Assembly (NCBI GenBank): GCA_963717515.1
Contig: OY970338.1
Location: 558,001 to 622,000, forward strand
Direction of reading: 5' to 3'
DNA from: CAYXZQ01 sp963717515
GTDB taxonomy: Archaea; Nanobdellota; Nanobdellia; Woesearchaeales; DSVV01
Length of the DNA: 64,000 nucleotides
A program made the position numbers and the translations under genes. Numbering within the stretch: the stretch's first letter is position 1; the number at the start of each line of letters is the position of its first letter. A model generated the notes under the pieces. That model ran no database searches, had not been told where the DNA came from, and saw only the letters and a program-made list of their open reading frames with translations. Positions 35,328-44,013 of this stretch are shown piece by piece.

Positions 35328-36592
35328 ACTTCCCTGCCCCTCAGGTCGAATGCTGTTATGTTCTCAATCCTGACATCCATCACCCTGCCAAGGCTGTAGT
35401 CGCCCTCGACAATAACAGGCTTATAGGAATGGTTCCTTCCGACCCATGACCTGTCTTTTCCAGCTTCATCGATGATTATCTGCCCTTCCCAGCCCCTCCA
35501 TCTCTTGTTGGTCTCGAATGCATTCCAGACAAATACGCTTGTGAGCTTCCTGCTCCTTTCTTTTATAATTCTCCCGGAAAGGGGAAACATCTTTGCTGCC
35601 CTGGTCCTTGGTCTTGACCCGAATCGCGAGATGTTGATGATATCTGGCCTCAGTTCTTCGACCAGCCTAAGAGAATCTGCAAATTCCTCATCTGTCTCGC
35701 CGGGAAAGCCGCATATCATGTCTGTCGCAATCGTCATGTCAGGGATCTCCTTTCTGACCCGCTGAACCAGTTCCCTGAAATCTGCTGCACTGTATCTCCT
35801 GCCCATCTTCCCGAGGATCCTGTCATTGCCTGACTGGACAGGGACATGAAGGAAACTGAATACCTTTTCATCCCTGAAAGCAGGGATGAGCCTGTCCATC
35901 ATAGCCATTGCATGGTCAGGATTCATCATGCCGACCCTTATGAAGAATTCACCTTCTATCTTTGCGACTGCCTCCAGCAGCTCTGGCAGTGATGAGCCGA
36001 TATCCATCCCATAGCAGCCTGTGTCCTGGGCTGTGAGCCATAGCTCCTTTGCACCCTTTGCAACAGCCATCTCTGCCTGATGTATAATATCCTCTTTTGG
36101 ATAGCTTTTGAATTCCCCTCTTGCCTGACTGACAATGCAGTATGTGCATTCTCCAAGGCATCCCCTGCATATCGGGATTATCTCGATTATCCTGTTTTTC
36201 CTCACCTTGGGAAGCCCGAGCCTCGGGCTGTCGGCCTTTTCGAGCATCACCACAGGATTGCCATGCATCGTCTCCTCGATGGCCTCTGCGATTCTCCCGA
36301 GGTTGCCTGGTCCCAGCAGGCAAAACCCTTTGAGCTTCTCTGGCAAAGCCTGGGCAATGCAGCCGGCAACCACTACCGGCCTTCTCATGGACTTGGCCTC
36401 ATCAAGATACCGGAAGAATTTCTTTTCAGCAGGCTTCTTGACAGCGCAAGTGTTGATGACTATCACTTCGGAATCATCCGGATCATCGACAATATCATAA
36501 CCCTGCTCAGCAAGACAGCCCTGCATCACCTCTGTATCCGATATGTTCAGTGCGCAGCCGAATGTCCTGAAAAACACCTTTGTCATGCCCAT
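35324..36592 (-). CDS. tRNA methylthiotransferase (MiaB/CDKAL1 type)
   Basis: This is a radical SAM methylthiotransferase of about 422 residues. The N-terminal UPF0004 domain holds three cysteines (FRTFGCALNISDTEV, VINTCAVK, VVAGCIAQ). The radical SAM motif is CRGCLGECTYC, and a TRAM domain ends the protein. The archaeal group makes ms2t6A at position 37 of ANN-decoding tRNAs. The frame is open to 36631, but a TATA box (GTTTTATAAC, minus strand, near 36607-36617) places the start at ATG 36592 or 36586. Confidence 0.92.
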   Translation of the reverse strand: MGMTKVFFRTFGCALNISDTEVMQGCLAEQGYDIVDDPDDSEVIVINTCAVKKPAEKKFFRYLDEAKSMRRPVVVAGCIAQALPEKLKGFCLLGPGNLGRIAEAIEETMHGNPVVMLEKADSPRLGLPKVRKNRIIEIIPICRGCLGECTYCIVSQARGEFKSYPKEDIIHQAEMAVAKGAKELWLTAQDTGCYGMDIGSSLPELLEAVAKIEGEFFIRVGMMNPDHAMAMMDRLIPAFRDEKVFSFLHVPVQSGNDRILGKMGRRYSAADFRELVQRVRKEIPDMTIATDMICGFPGETDEEFADSLRLVEELRPDIINISRFGSRPRTRAAKMFPLSGRIIKERSRKLTSVFVWNAFETNKRWRGWEGQIIIDEAGKDRSWVGRNHSYKPVIVEGDYSLGRVMDVRIENITAFDLRGREV

Positions 36593-36659
36593 GGAGAAAA
36601 TGAGGTTGTTATAAAACTGTTTCGGAGGCAAGCGAAAGATTTAAAACAATGGATTGATT

Positions 36660-37046
36660 ATGAGAAGCATGGCAGCAGACTGGTTCCCTGTGATAGATTC
36701 CGGAAAATGCATGGATGACTGCTTCAAATGCTTCAATTTCTGTCCGCAGAAGGTTTTCGAGAAGCAGGGAAAAAAGACCGTCGTCGGGAATCCTGATGCA
36801 TGCCTTGAGGGATGCGACTCATGCAGGCCGATATGCCCGAAGGATGCAATCAGCTTCATAAAGTCCAGGGTGATTGAGATAGACGGGACAAGGACAGGCA
36901 TCACAGGCCTTGAGAATGCCCTTGCGATGGATGATTTCGATGAGGCATTTGCATTCATAAAGGAACATAATTATGTCCCTGAAGAGATTGAAGACAGGTA
37001 CAGGGAAGCTGTCAGGAAAGAATTCGACAGGATGCATGCTATGTAG
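36660..37046 (+). CDS. Ferredoxin-like 4Fe-4S protein
   Basis: This is a protein of about 128 residues with cysteine clusters at CMDDCFKCFNFCP and CLEGCDSCRPICP, which could bind two 4Fe-4S clusters. The second half is alpha-helical (YVPEEIEDRYREAVRKEFDR) with no cofactor motif. The first cluster motif has CxxxCxxCxxxCP spacing, which differs slightly from the standard CxxCxxCxxxCP. It probably passes electrons to an unidentified partner. ATG 36660 is preferred over the upstream TTG. It diverges from the methylthiotransferase gene, itself an iron-sulfur enzyme. Confidence 0.8.
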   Translation: MRSMAADWFPVIDSGKCMDDCFKCFNFCPQKVFEKQGKKTVVGNPDACLEGCDSCRPICPKDAISFIKSRVIEIDGTRTGITGLENALAMDDFDEAFAFIKEHNYVPEEIEDRYREAVRKEFDRMHAM

Positions 37047-37144
37047 GAAGCAGAACCCTGATTCTGCACCGGCACTCGAAAAATTTTTAAATATCAGATG
37101 TGTACATTATCAAATATAGAATTAAAAGTATAGCGAAGGAAACC

Positions 37145-37462
37145 ATGGCTGAGGAAACAATAGAGCTTGGGGGGAGCATCCGGCTTTCTGGATTCAAGGA
37201 TATCGACGGCGGCAGCATGATAATCATCAAGAAGATAATCGGCAGCTTCGTCAAGAAGGTAAGTGATAAGAACCCGAAATTCCAGAGCCTGACAGTGACC
37301 CTGAAGAGGATCCATACGAGCAAGGAGAGCGAATCCACTGGAAAGCACGAGCTGCGCGCCCTTCTCATAGCTGACAAGAACTACAATGCTGAAGTGACGC
37401 ATCTTAACCTGATGTTTGCAATCGACAAAGTTCTTAAGAAAGTCGAGTCAGAAATGGAATGA
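37145..37462 (+). CDS. Small alpha/beta protein, possibly HPF/RaiA-like
   Basis: This is a 105-residue protein whose pattern reads beta-alpha-beta-beta-beta-alpha: SIRLSGF, MIIIKKIIGSFVKKVSDK, SLTVTLKRI, HELRALLIAD, YNAEVTH, LMFAIDKVLKKVESEM. That order matches the ribosome hibernation factor HPF/RaiA fold, which binds the small-subunit decoding site, but identity is too low by eye to be sure. The frame opens with GTG at 37100; ATG 37145 is preferred because AAGGA lies just upstream. The DUF167 gene follows after 6 nt and is probably co-transcribed. Confidence 0.65.
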   Translation: MAEETIELGGSIRLSGFKDIDGGSMIIIKKIIGSFVKKVSDKNPKFQSLTVTLKRIHTSKESESTGKHELRALLIADKNYNAEVTHLNLMFAIDKVLKKVESEME

Positions 37463-37468
37463 ACCCTC

Positions 37469-37708
37469 ATGAAAGACGAGCATCTGGACAGCAGATATAT
37501 CACCATAATCGCAAGGCCGAATTCTCCGAGGACTGAGATAATCAGATGGGATGAAGAGAGAAAAGCATTCCGGGTTAATGTGAAGGCCCCTCCTGACAAG
37601 GGGAAGGCCAATGCAGAGATTGTGAAGTATTTCTCAAAAAAGCTCAAAAAGAAAGTCGTAATCAAATCAGGGTTTACATCTAAAGAAAAAGTGCTTCAAA
37701 CTTACTGA
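37469..37708 (+). CDS. DUF167/YggU-family protein
   Basis: This 79-residue protein has the complete DUF167 pattern: ARPNSPRTEII, VNVKAPPDKGKANAEIVKYF and VVIKSGFTSKEKVLQ. The family is widespread in archaea, bacteria and eukaryotes, with known structure but unsettled function. It lies 6 nt after the HPF-like gene. Its last 29 bp overlap the convergent kinase gene, a compact arrangement. Confidence 0.9.
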   Translation: MKDEHLDSRYITIIARPNSPRTEIIRWDEERKAFRVNVKAPPDKGKANAEIVKYFSKKLKKKVVIKSGFTSKEKVLQTY

Positions 37709-38252
37709 ACTCCCTATCAAGGTCTTCCATGCTTCCCTCGTTGACGATGGTGTAGTCTGCCATTATGATCGGGCCTCCCTTGTTCAGGTTCTCTATCTCA
37801 GCATAGTCCCTGGACTTCGACTGGTCAGGTGTCTGGGGCCGGAACCTCATCTCCCTGTCCTTCCTGCTGTCATAAACCCTTCCTGAAAGCCTTGCATACC
37901 GGGTCTTAGGCGAAGCATAGACAGCCAGGGTCAGGAAAGAATCCCCATATCGTTTTTTCATCTCGATGTATTCCTCCCAGCTGTAGAGACCGTCAATCAC
38001 AACATCCCCGTCTTTTAGAAGCATGTCGGTCTTCGGGAAATTGAGCATTGCATATGCTGCCATGCCATGCTCCTTCCGGATGTCTTCCCGTATCTGCCTC
38101 TCATTCTCCTCTGTCGGCTCAAGCCCTCTCTGCTTCACAATGTCGAGGGTTATCTGGCCGAACCGTAGGAAAGCGAACCCCTTTTTTTTCAGCCTGTCAG
38201 CAACCATGCTCTTGCCTGAGCCGCTCATCCCGACGATGGCTATCACTTTCAT
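37680..38252 (-). CDS. UPF0200/CoaE-like P-loop kinase
   Basis: This is a 190-residue P-loop protein. GMSGSGKSMVADRL is the Walker A motif, followed by FLRFGQITLDIV, VVIDGLYSWEEY as the Walker B region, and an arginine-rich lid (TRYARLSGRVYDSRKDRE). It belongs with archaeal CoaE/adenylate-kinase-like proteins (UPF0200). Dephospho-CoA kinase activity is a common annotation but is not established by these motifs. It diverges from the archaeal-type thymidylate synthase, so a nucleotide substrate is also possible. Confidence 0.82.
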   Translation of the reverse strand: MKVIAIVGMSGSGKSMVADRLKKKGFAFLRFGQITLDIVKQRGLEPTEENERQIREDIRKEHGMAAYAMLNFPKTDMLLKDGDVVIDGLYSWEEYIEMKKRYGDSFLTLAVYASPKTRYARLSGRVYDSRKDREMRFRPQTPDQSKSRDYAEIENLNKGGPIIMADYTIVNEGSMEDLDREFSKFEALFL

Positions 38253-38297
38253 GGACCAAAGGAAAAGTTTTTATGTTTTATATTTTTTCATTCCAGG

Positions 38298-39641
38298 ATG
38301 AGAATCGAGAAGATCGGCCATGACCCTTTCCTGAAGAAAGACATCAAGAAGATCAAGTTCAGCCCTGAAGAGCTGCCGAAGATGCAGCTTTTCTCATCTG
38401 ATGACGTAATCATGGGCAATCCGTCTTCAAACATAGCCGCTGGTTTTGTCTACACCTGGAAAAGCGACAGGCCTCCCAAGGATGTGATGGAATTCTTCCA
38501 GAAGCTCTCAAGCTATGCAAGCATCACAGGGCTCTGGAAGACGACCAACGGAGCAAGGTACGTATTTGCAAACATCCTTGCCAACCCAAATGTCAACAAG
38601 CTTGTGCTTCTCGTGTTCGGGCACAGGGACAACGGCCACCTGCTGGTCGAGGCGCTCACAAAATTCTGGAAGAACGGCGTCGACAGAAATGGGATAATCA
38701 AAGGCTCCAGGTCGCCTAACCCGAAATTCGAGCAGGTACCATCGGATGCCCTCGAGCGGGTGAGAAGGCAGTGTGATCTGGTCATCATAAAGAACATAAA
38801 GGATTTCGGCAGGACACAGGAGCTTGTCAGGTGCCTCATCGAGTGGCCTGAGAATGCGACGCCTGTCCCGGATGATATTGAATTCTATTCAGAGGTGATA
38901 ACCAACAAGAAGCTGTATGATGACGGGGCAAGGTTCGACAAGCCTTACATCCTTGACCTGTCGACGACAGCAAAAAAGGTTGAATACATCGAGAAATATT
39001 CCAAGCTTCCTCTCGGCCAGACAGTGCATGCAGACAACCTTGTGGATGCTCTTGAGATGGTGACTGCATTCGTCTTCGAGAAAGGCGACATGTTCAGGGA
39101 CCAGCGCGGGGTCATGACAATGGAGTCGCGATCGTTCAGCGTAACGATAAAGGATGTGCTGGAGAGGATACCGGAGCATTTCTCAAAGGATTACATAAAT
39201 AAGTATGTCGACGAGTTCATGAGAGGAGTGGGCGAGGGGCTCGATGAGTTCGCGTACACATACCATGACAGGATATTCAGGAGATGGGGAGACCAGGTGG
39301 ACCGGGCTATAGGTGTGCTCAAGAAGAACCCGGATACCAGGCGATGCCTGATTACCCTTTGGGACCCGGAAAAAGACATGGACTCTGCCAGCCCACCATG
39401 CCTTGACTTCATCTGGTTCGTTGTCAGGGGCAAGAATCTCGAGATGCACATTGTGTACCGCAGCCAGCATATAGCTACAGTGACAAAGGACGGGAGACTC
39501 ATGGAAGGCGAGGGCGCGTTTGTCCCGAACCTCTACGCCCTTGGCACCCTGCACCGGCTTGTCGCAGAAAAGTCCGGGTATGCCAGGGGGCCTATTGTGC
39601 TTACAGATTTCTCAGCACACCTCTACATGAGCGATGTGTGA
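38298..39641 (+). CDS. Archaeal-type thymidylate synthase with MtrA-like N-terminal domain
   Basis: This is a 447-residue protein in two parts. Residues 1-210 resemble the MtrA/DUF4346-type domain attached to thymidylate synthases in archaea (SSNIAAGFVYTW, LVLLVFGHRDNGHLLVEALT). Residues 215-447 are a thymidylate synthase domain with the catalytic Cys368 in SPPCLDF, VYRSQHIATVTKDG for dUMP binding and YALGTLHRLVAEKSG. The family methylates dUMP, possibly with a pterin other than folate. A TATA box just upstream implies a leaderless transcript. A second, bacterial-type ThyA follows. Confidence 0.85.
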   Translation: MRIEKIGHDPFLKKDIKKIKFSPEELPKMQLFSSDDVIMGNPSSNIAAGFVYTWKSDRPPKDVMEFFQKLSSYASITGLWKTTNGARYVFANILANPNVNKLVLLVFGHRDNGHLLVEALTKFWKNGVDRNGIIKGSRSPNPKFEQVPSDALERVRRQCDLVIIKNIKDFGRTQELVRCLIEWPENATPVPDDIEFYSEVITNKKLYDDGARFDKPYILDLSTTAKKVEYIEKYSKLPLGQTVHADNLVDALEMVTAFVFEKGDMFRDQRGVMTMESRSFSVTIKDVLERIPEHFSKDYINKYVDEFMRGVGEGLDEFAYTYHDRIFRRWGDQVDRAIGVLKKNPDTRRCLITLWDPEKDMDSASPPCLDFIWFVVRGKNLEMHIVYRSQHIATVTKDGRLMEGEGAFVPNLYALGTLHRLVAEKSGYARGPIVLTDFSAHLYMSDV

Positions 39642-39714
39642 CAGGCGATACATAAATAAATTATAAATACATAATAAATTATATAAAGAATACGGGTTTC
39701 CTGAATCAGGGGTA

Positions 39715-40584
39715 ATGATGAAAGCGTATCTTGACATCGTGAATAAAGTGTTTGACGAAGGAGTCAAAAAAGAGGACAGGACAGGCGTAGGCACGATAGC
39801 GATTGCAGGGGCCTTGTTTGAGCACGACATGTCACTTGGCTTTCCGCTTGTGACGACAAAGAGCGTGCCGATGAGGCTCGTAGCGTCAGAGCTTGAATTC
39901 TTCATCAAAGGGCTGACTGACAAGAGATGGCTCCAGGAGAGGAACAACCATATCTGGGATGAATGGTGCAGCCCTTCAATCATTCCTTATGCTCATGACA
40001 AAGAGACAAAGAAGAGGATGTTCGAAGAGCGCGACCTCGGCCCGTTGTACGGATGGCAGTGGAGGAATTTCGGCGCCAAGTACGTGGCCTATGACAAGAA
40101 GCCTGAGGGCAAAGGCATCGACCAGCTGAAGAAGGTCGTGGAGACCATCAAGAGATACCCGGGAGACAGGAGGATGATATGCATGGCATGGAACCCCATG
40201 GACGTGGACAAGGTCCTCCCACCATTCTGCCATTACGGGTTCCAGGTGACTGTGCTCGACGGCAGGCTTAACATGCTCTGGAACCAGAGGTCATGCGACG
40301 TCGCGCTCGGCGTGCCGTTCAACATAGCAAGCTACGGCCTGATGCTCCACCTCCTTGCAAAGGAGACAGGACTCAAGGAGGGAAAGCTGGTCGGCTTTCT
40401 CGCCGACACTCATATCTACATCAACCATGTCGACGGCCTGATGCAGCAGCTGAACAGGAAGCCCTTTCCACTCCCGAAGATAAAGACAGGCAACTTCAGC
40501 TCCATATTCGACTGGAAATACACAGATACAGAAATCCTTGATTATATGCATCACCCGAGGATAAGGTTCGAGGTGGCTGTCTGA
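39715..40584 (+). CDS. thyA: Thymidylate synthase, ThyA type
   Basis: This is a 289-residue ThyA using methylene-tetrahydrofolate to convert dUMP to dTMP. YLDIVNKVFDEGVKKEDRTG opens the fold. The catalytic Cys172 is in PPFCHYGFQV, and NQRSCDVALGVPFNIASYGL holds the dUMP-binding arginine and asparagine. ADTHIYINH completes the set. Two adjacent ATG codons (39715, 39718) follow GGGGT; the second has better spacing. The DHFR gene begins on the last base of the stop codon, so the pair forms a folate-cycling unit. A bacterial or phage origin is likely. Confidence 0.95.
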   Translation: MMKAYLDIVNKVFDEGVKKEDRTGVGTIAIAGALFEHDMSLGFPLVTTKSVPMRLVASELEFFIKGLTDKRWLQERNNHIWDEWCSPSIIPYAHDKETKKRMFEERDLGPLYGWQWRNFGAKYVAYDKKPEGKGIDQLKKVVETIKRYPGDRRMICMAWNPMDVDKVLPPFCHYGFQVTVLDGRLNMLWNQRSCDVALGVPFNIASYGLMLHLLAKETGLKEGKLVGFLADTHIYINHVDGLMQQLNRKPFPLPKIKTGNFSSIFDWKYTDTEILDYMHHPRIRFEVAV

Positions 40585-41069
40585 TGGCAGAGATAGTGGT
40601 GATTGTCGCAGTCGCAGAGAACAATGCAATCGGAAAAGACGGAGACATACCCTGGAACATCCCAGAGGATTTTCTGCATTTCAAGAAAAAGACCATGGGC
40701 CATCCCTGCATAATGGGTGACGTCACATTCGAATCCCTGCCTGAAAGCTCAAGACCATTGCCTGGAAGAGAGAACATAGTGCTGACCTTTGACAGGAAAT
40801 ACAACCCTCCTGGAGCAAAAATATTCCATTCATGGGAGGATGCAATCGAATACGTCAAAGACAAGGAGAAGGTGTTCATCTGCGGCGGAGCGACCATCTA
40901 CAGGCTGGGGATGAAAGTCGCAGATACGCTGGAGCTCACGAGAGTGCACAGGGTTGTCAAGGATGCTGACACATTCTTCCCAGAGATAGATTTCAAGGAG
41001 TGGAAACTGGTCAATGAAGAGAGGCATGAGGAGTTTTCTTTCCTGACATACAGAAGGAATAGGCACTGA
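40584..41069 (+). CDS. folA: Dihydrofolate reductase
   Basis: This is a 161-residue DHFR, the NADPH-dependent enzyme that regenerates tetrahydrofolate after ThyA. IVAVAENNAIGKDGDIPWNIPEDFLHFKK has the active-site Asp/Glu region, IMGDVTFESLP resembles the usual MGRKTWESLP loop, and FICGGATIYRL is the cofactor motif. The Arg-Lys of the MGRKT loop is replaced by Asp-Val. The ATG overlaps the thyA stop by one base, so translation is coupled. Its stop directly abuts that of the convergent gene. Confidence 0.94.
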   Translation: MAEIVVIVAVAENNAIGKDGDIPWNIPEDFLHFKKKTMGHPCIMGDVTFESLPESSRPLPGRENIVLTFDRKYNPPGAKIFHSWEDAIEYVKDKEKVFICGGATIYRLGMKVADTLELTRVHRVVKDADTFFPEIDFKEWKLVNEERHEEFSFLTYRRNRH

Positions 41070-41984
41070 TCAGAATCTGCTTGGGAGTCCAGTGATCGCA
41101 ACACATTCTGCACCGTGATATATGGGATATGGCTCTTCGTCATTGACAAGAGCAGCCTTCCTGTTGAAATCAACCTGCCTGAGGACCATCGGTGAGCATG
41201 TCTCGGAAATCTCGCTGACAGGTCTGAATTTACCGTCGTCATTCCTCAGATATGATATATAACAGTTCCTGGCAGTGGAATTCAGGATCTTCCCGTCTTC
41301 AGAGACTTCATATTCCCTGTCTTCGATTGTCAGCTCATAAAGGTCATTTCCAAGATGCCTGATGGATTTTGCAAAACTCTCTTTCTCAATCGCCCCTTTG
41401 GTCATCTTTAGGACTTTCGGCCCGATCACATAATCAGAGGATTTTACCTCTACACCATCGACAGGGAATCTTTTTGTCGTAAGAAGCATGGCCTGAGTTC
41501 CTGAGCCGACTGTCCCTTTTGAGACAGTTCCTTTTACAGCCATGAAATCATCCGGAAGATTGTCAATGATCTCCTGAGGGTCGATACCGTCATAATAATT
41601 CTTGAGCTTGCTATAGGCTATCTTCATGGTTCCCTCTTTGTGGTTCAAGAGACCGACAACATCATCACAATTATATAGGGAGCTAAGAAAAGGGATATAC
41701 CTGTCCTTGAATTCTTCATAAGAATCAATAGTGACTGGACCTTCCAACCTTGCTTTTATATTCACCATTGCCTGGCAATAGATATCATTGAGAATCTTTA
41801 CACCATCATACAGGGTCCGGAAGCTGAAAGTGTTCTTCTGCTCCATCCGGGTCCGAGAAGGCTTGTGATTATCATCTAACAGAGTATCGAGACTGTCCAT
41901 ATGCTGGATGTATTTAGGAAGATTCTCCTCAAAATGCCATCTCCTTGCCCAATCATAAAACCCATAACCCTTCCTATCCGACAT
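41070..41984 (-). CDS. Hypothetical soluble protein
   Basis: This 304-residue protein is not recognised. It has no signal peptide or membrane helix. The first 160 residues are mainly alpha-helical and aromatic-rich (YGFYDWARRWHFEENLPKYI). The rest is beta-rich (GTVSKGTVGSGTQAMLLTTK, LYELTIEDREYEVSEDGKIL). Codon use and G+C look similar to its neighbours. A TATA box (CTATAAATATAGG, minus strand, near 42010-42023) lies about 26 nt before the ATG. It converges end to end with DHFR and diverges from a double Lrp-type regulator, which may control it. Confidence 0.7.
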   Translation of the reverse strand: MSDRKGYGFYDWARRWHFEENLPKYIQHMDSLDTLLDDNHKPSRTRMEQKNTFSFRTLYDGVKILNDIYCQAMVNIKARLEGPVTIDSYEEFKDRYIPFLSSLYNCDDVVGLLNHKEGTMKIAYSKLKNYYDGIDPQEIIDNLPDDFMAVKGTVSKGTVGSGTQAMLLTTKRFPVDGVEVKSSDYVIGPKVLKMTKGAIEKESFAKSIRHLGNDLYELTIEDREYEVSEDGKILNSTARNCYISYLRNDDGKFRPVSEISETCSPMVLRQVDFNRKAALVNDEEPYPIYHGAECVAITGLPSRF

Positions 41985-42091
41985 GCCTACTAATATAGTT
42001 TTACCTATATTTATAGTTATTCATGGATATTTTTTATTTTTATCCAAAATAATGCAAATATTTATTAATAAATAAAAAAATATGCATAAAA

Positions 42092-43090
42092 ATGACTAAA
42101 TACGATTATGACCTAATCTACATGATTACAGAAAATTCAAGAATGGGGCTCAGGGAAATGTCCAACCACCTCAAAAAGAGTCCCCAACGGCTGAAATATT
42201 CTGTATCAGTCCTTGAAAAGGAAGGAATCATCAAGGAGCCCTACTGCGTCTTTGACTATTCGTACTTCGGCCTGATACTCTTCAGGGTGTATTTCAAGGG
42301 CGGTTATATAGGGGAGAACGACAAGGCAAGGATCCTCGACCAGCTCAGCTCAAACCCCTATGTCACCATAATCTACGAGCTTACTGGCGAGTTCGACCTG
42401 GTCGCAGAGTTCCTATGCCCGAATCCTTCGAAATTCAACAAGGAGCTCAAGAAGATAGTCCAGATGTTCCCTACTCTCAATGATTACAAGATAATCCTGA
42501 ATCTGGTATCTTACCTGTTCCCAAGGAATTTCCTCTTATCAATGAATAATGATCTTGGAACCTCTAATGTCGAGGTCATCATAGGCGGAGACAGGGAGCA
42601 TGCAGAGATAAGCCCGAATGAGACAGCAGTGATCAAGAACATCCTGGCAGAGCCTAGCATCAGGCTCACAGAGCTTGCAAAAAAATCCGGGCTAAACATC
42701 AAGACAGCAAAGGCAGCCCTCATCAACCTGCAGGAGAAGAACATAATCAAGGGCTTTAAGCATATCCTTGACACTAATATCCTGGGGCTGAACAAGTGCA
42801 GGCTCTTCCTCAGGCTGCATAATTTCGATCCACAGAGAGAGAAGGAGCTCACTGATCACCTGCTCAGGACAAAGGAGATAGTGCAGGCGAACAAGACTGT
42901 GGGCGATTGGGACCTTGAGATCGACATCGAGACTGTTGACTCAGTTAGGACCAGAGCGATTATCATGCGTATCAGGAGGGAATTCCGCGACCTGATCGAG
43001 AGCTTCAACCTTATTGATTTCTTCATGTACTACAAAAGGTCGTATCTTCCCAAGTACATGCTCGAGAACAGCACTGAGAACGACAGGTGA
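42092..43090 (+). CDS. Tandem Lrp/AsnC-type transcription regulator
   Basis: This 332-residue protein is two Lrp-like modules in a row. Module one (1-150) has a helix-turn-helix (GLREMSNHLKKSPQRLKYSV) and a RAM-like alpha/beta domain (VTIIYELTGEFDLVAEFLCP). Module two (170-332) repeats both (RLTELAKKSGLNIKTAKAAL, NKTVGDWDLEIDIET). Most Lrp proteins have one copy and dimerise; here one chain could mimic a dimer. The GEFDLVAE and GDWDLEIDIE segments are the typical effector-interface strands. It is followed directly by dTMP kinase, which seems to have its own promoter. The target is unknown. Confidence 0.85.
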   Translation: MTKYDYDLIYMITENSRMGLREMSNHLKKSPQRLKYSVSVLEKEGIIKEPYCVFDYSYFGLILFRVYFKGGYIGENDKARILDQLSSNPYVTIIYELTGEFDLVAEFLCPNPSKFNKELKKIVQMFPTLNDYKIILNLVSYLFPRNFLLSMNNDLGTSNVEVIIGGDREHAEISPNETAVIKNILAEPSIRLTELAKKSGLNIKTAKAALINLQEKNIIKGFKHILDTNILGLNKCRLFLRLHNFDPQREKELTDHLLRTKEIVQANKTVGDWDLEIDIETVDSVRTRAIIMRIRREFRDLIESFNLIDFFMYYKRSYLPKYMLENSTENDR

Positions 43091-43135
43091 ATGCAAACAT
43101 ACAGGATTATAATTTTCCCAAGCGTTTTCCAAAAC

Positions 43136-43147
43136 CTTATAAATCCT
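43136..43147 (+). promoter_or_regulatory. TATA box of the dTMP kinase gene
   Basis: CCTTATAAATCC lies about 19-25 nt before the ATG at 43166, predicting a leaderless transcript. It argues against the in-frame ATG at 43091. Confidence 0.6.
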
Positions 43148-43165
43148 ATATCAACCCCCCTCTAT

Positions 43166-43894
43166 ATGGCAGAAGGGAAATTTGTCATGGTGGACGGCCT
43201 GGATGGAGGGGGCAAAGGTGTTGTCATTGACTCCCTGAAAGAATATTTCGAGGGCAAAGGGCTGAAAATATTCGACCTCCGAAGATACTGGAAAGAGAAG
43301 AATGTCATACCAGAGCTTGCTGATGTGCAGGATTATGATGTCATCTGCTCAGCTGAACCCACATTCTCGATGGTGGGCAAGGTCATCCGCGAGGAGATAG
43401 TGAGGGACAACAAGAGGAAGTATTCTTCACTGACCACAGCCCATGCATTTGCACTCGACAGGGAGATCCTCTACAAGAAGCTCCTCATCCCTGCAAGGGC
43501 AGCAGGGAAGATAATTCTCCAGGAGAGAGGTGTCGTCACATCCATTGTCTACCAGCCGATACAGCAGGAGAGGATGAGCCTCAAGGACATCATGAACCTC
43601 CCGGGCAACAGGCTTGCTCTCAGGAACGCCCCTGATGTCCTGATAATCCTGAAGGTCGAGCCTGCGGTAGTAATCAAGCGCCTTAGCGACAGGGGGAAGA
43701 AGGACCATGCGATATTCGAGAACCTTGCATTCCAGAGAAGCGTGGAAGAGAGATACGAATCAGAATGGCTCAGGAAGCTTTTCCTCAATTTCAGATCCAA
43801 GGTAGTCTACCTGGACACAAATCCTCCGAGGACTGTCCTTGATACAAAAGAGAATTCTGTGAAGATCTGGGAAGACCAGATAGGCAGTGAATGA
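43166..43894 (+). CDS. tmk: Thymidylate kinase
   Basis: This is a 242-residue dTMP kinase. The P-loop is VDGLDGGGKGVVIDSL. AEPTFSMVGKVIREEI is the DR(Y/F)-equivalent and lid-proximal region, and LQERGVVTSIVYQ is the thymidine-binding motif. It phosphorylates dTMP to dTDP, so it works downstream of the two thymidylate synthases encoded 3-5 kb upstream. The frame extends to ATG 43091, but the TATA position and the family N-terminus favour ATG 43166. At 242 residues it is slightly longer than bacterial Tmk. Confidence 0.9.
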   Translation: MAEGKFVMVDGLDGGGKGVVIDSLKEYFEGKGLKIFDLRRYWKEKNVIPELADVQDYDVICSAEPTFSMVGKVIREEIVRDNKRKYSSLTTAHAFALDREILYKKLLIPARAAGKIILQERGVVTSIVYQPIQQERMSLKDIMNLPGNRLALRNAPDVLIILKVEPAVVIKRLSDRGKKDHAIFENLAFQRSVEERYESEWLRKLFLNFRSKVVYLDTNPPRTVLDTKENSVKIWEDQIGSE

Positions 43895-44013
43895 TACATG
43901 TATTTAACCATGTATTTTAATCATTAATAATAAAATTTAAATAGACTGATTGTCGCCTTATTCATATAGGAATCTTCATAAAAACGGGGTAAAATAAAAG
44001 GGAGGGGATGAAT

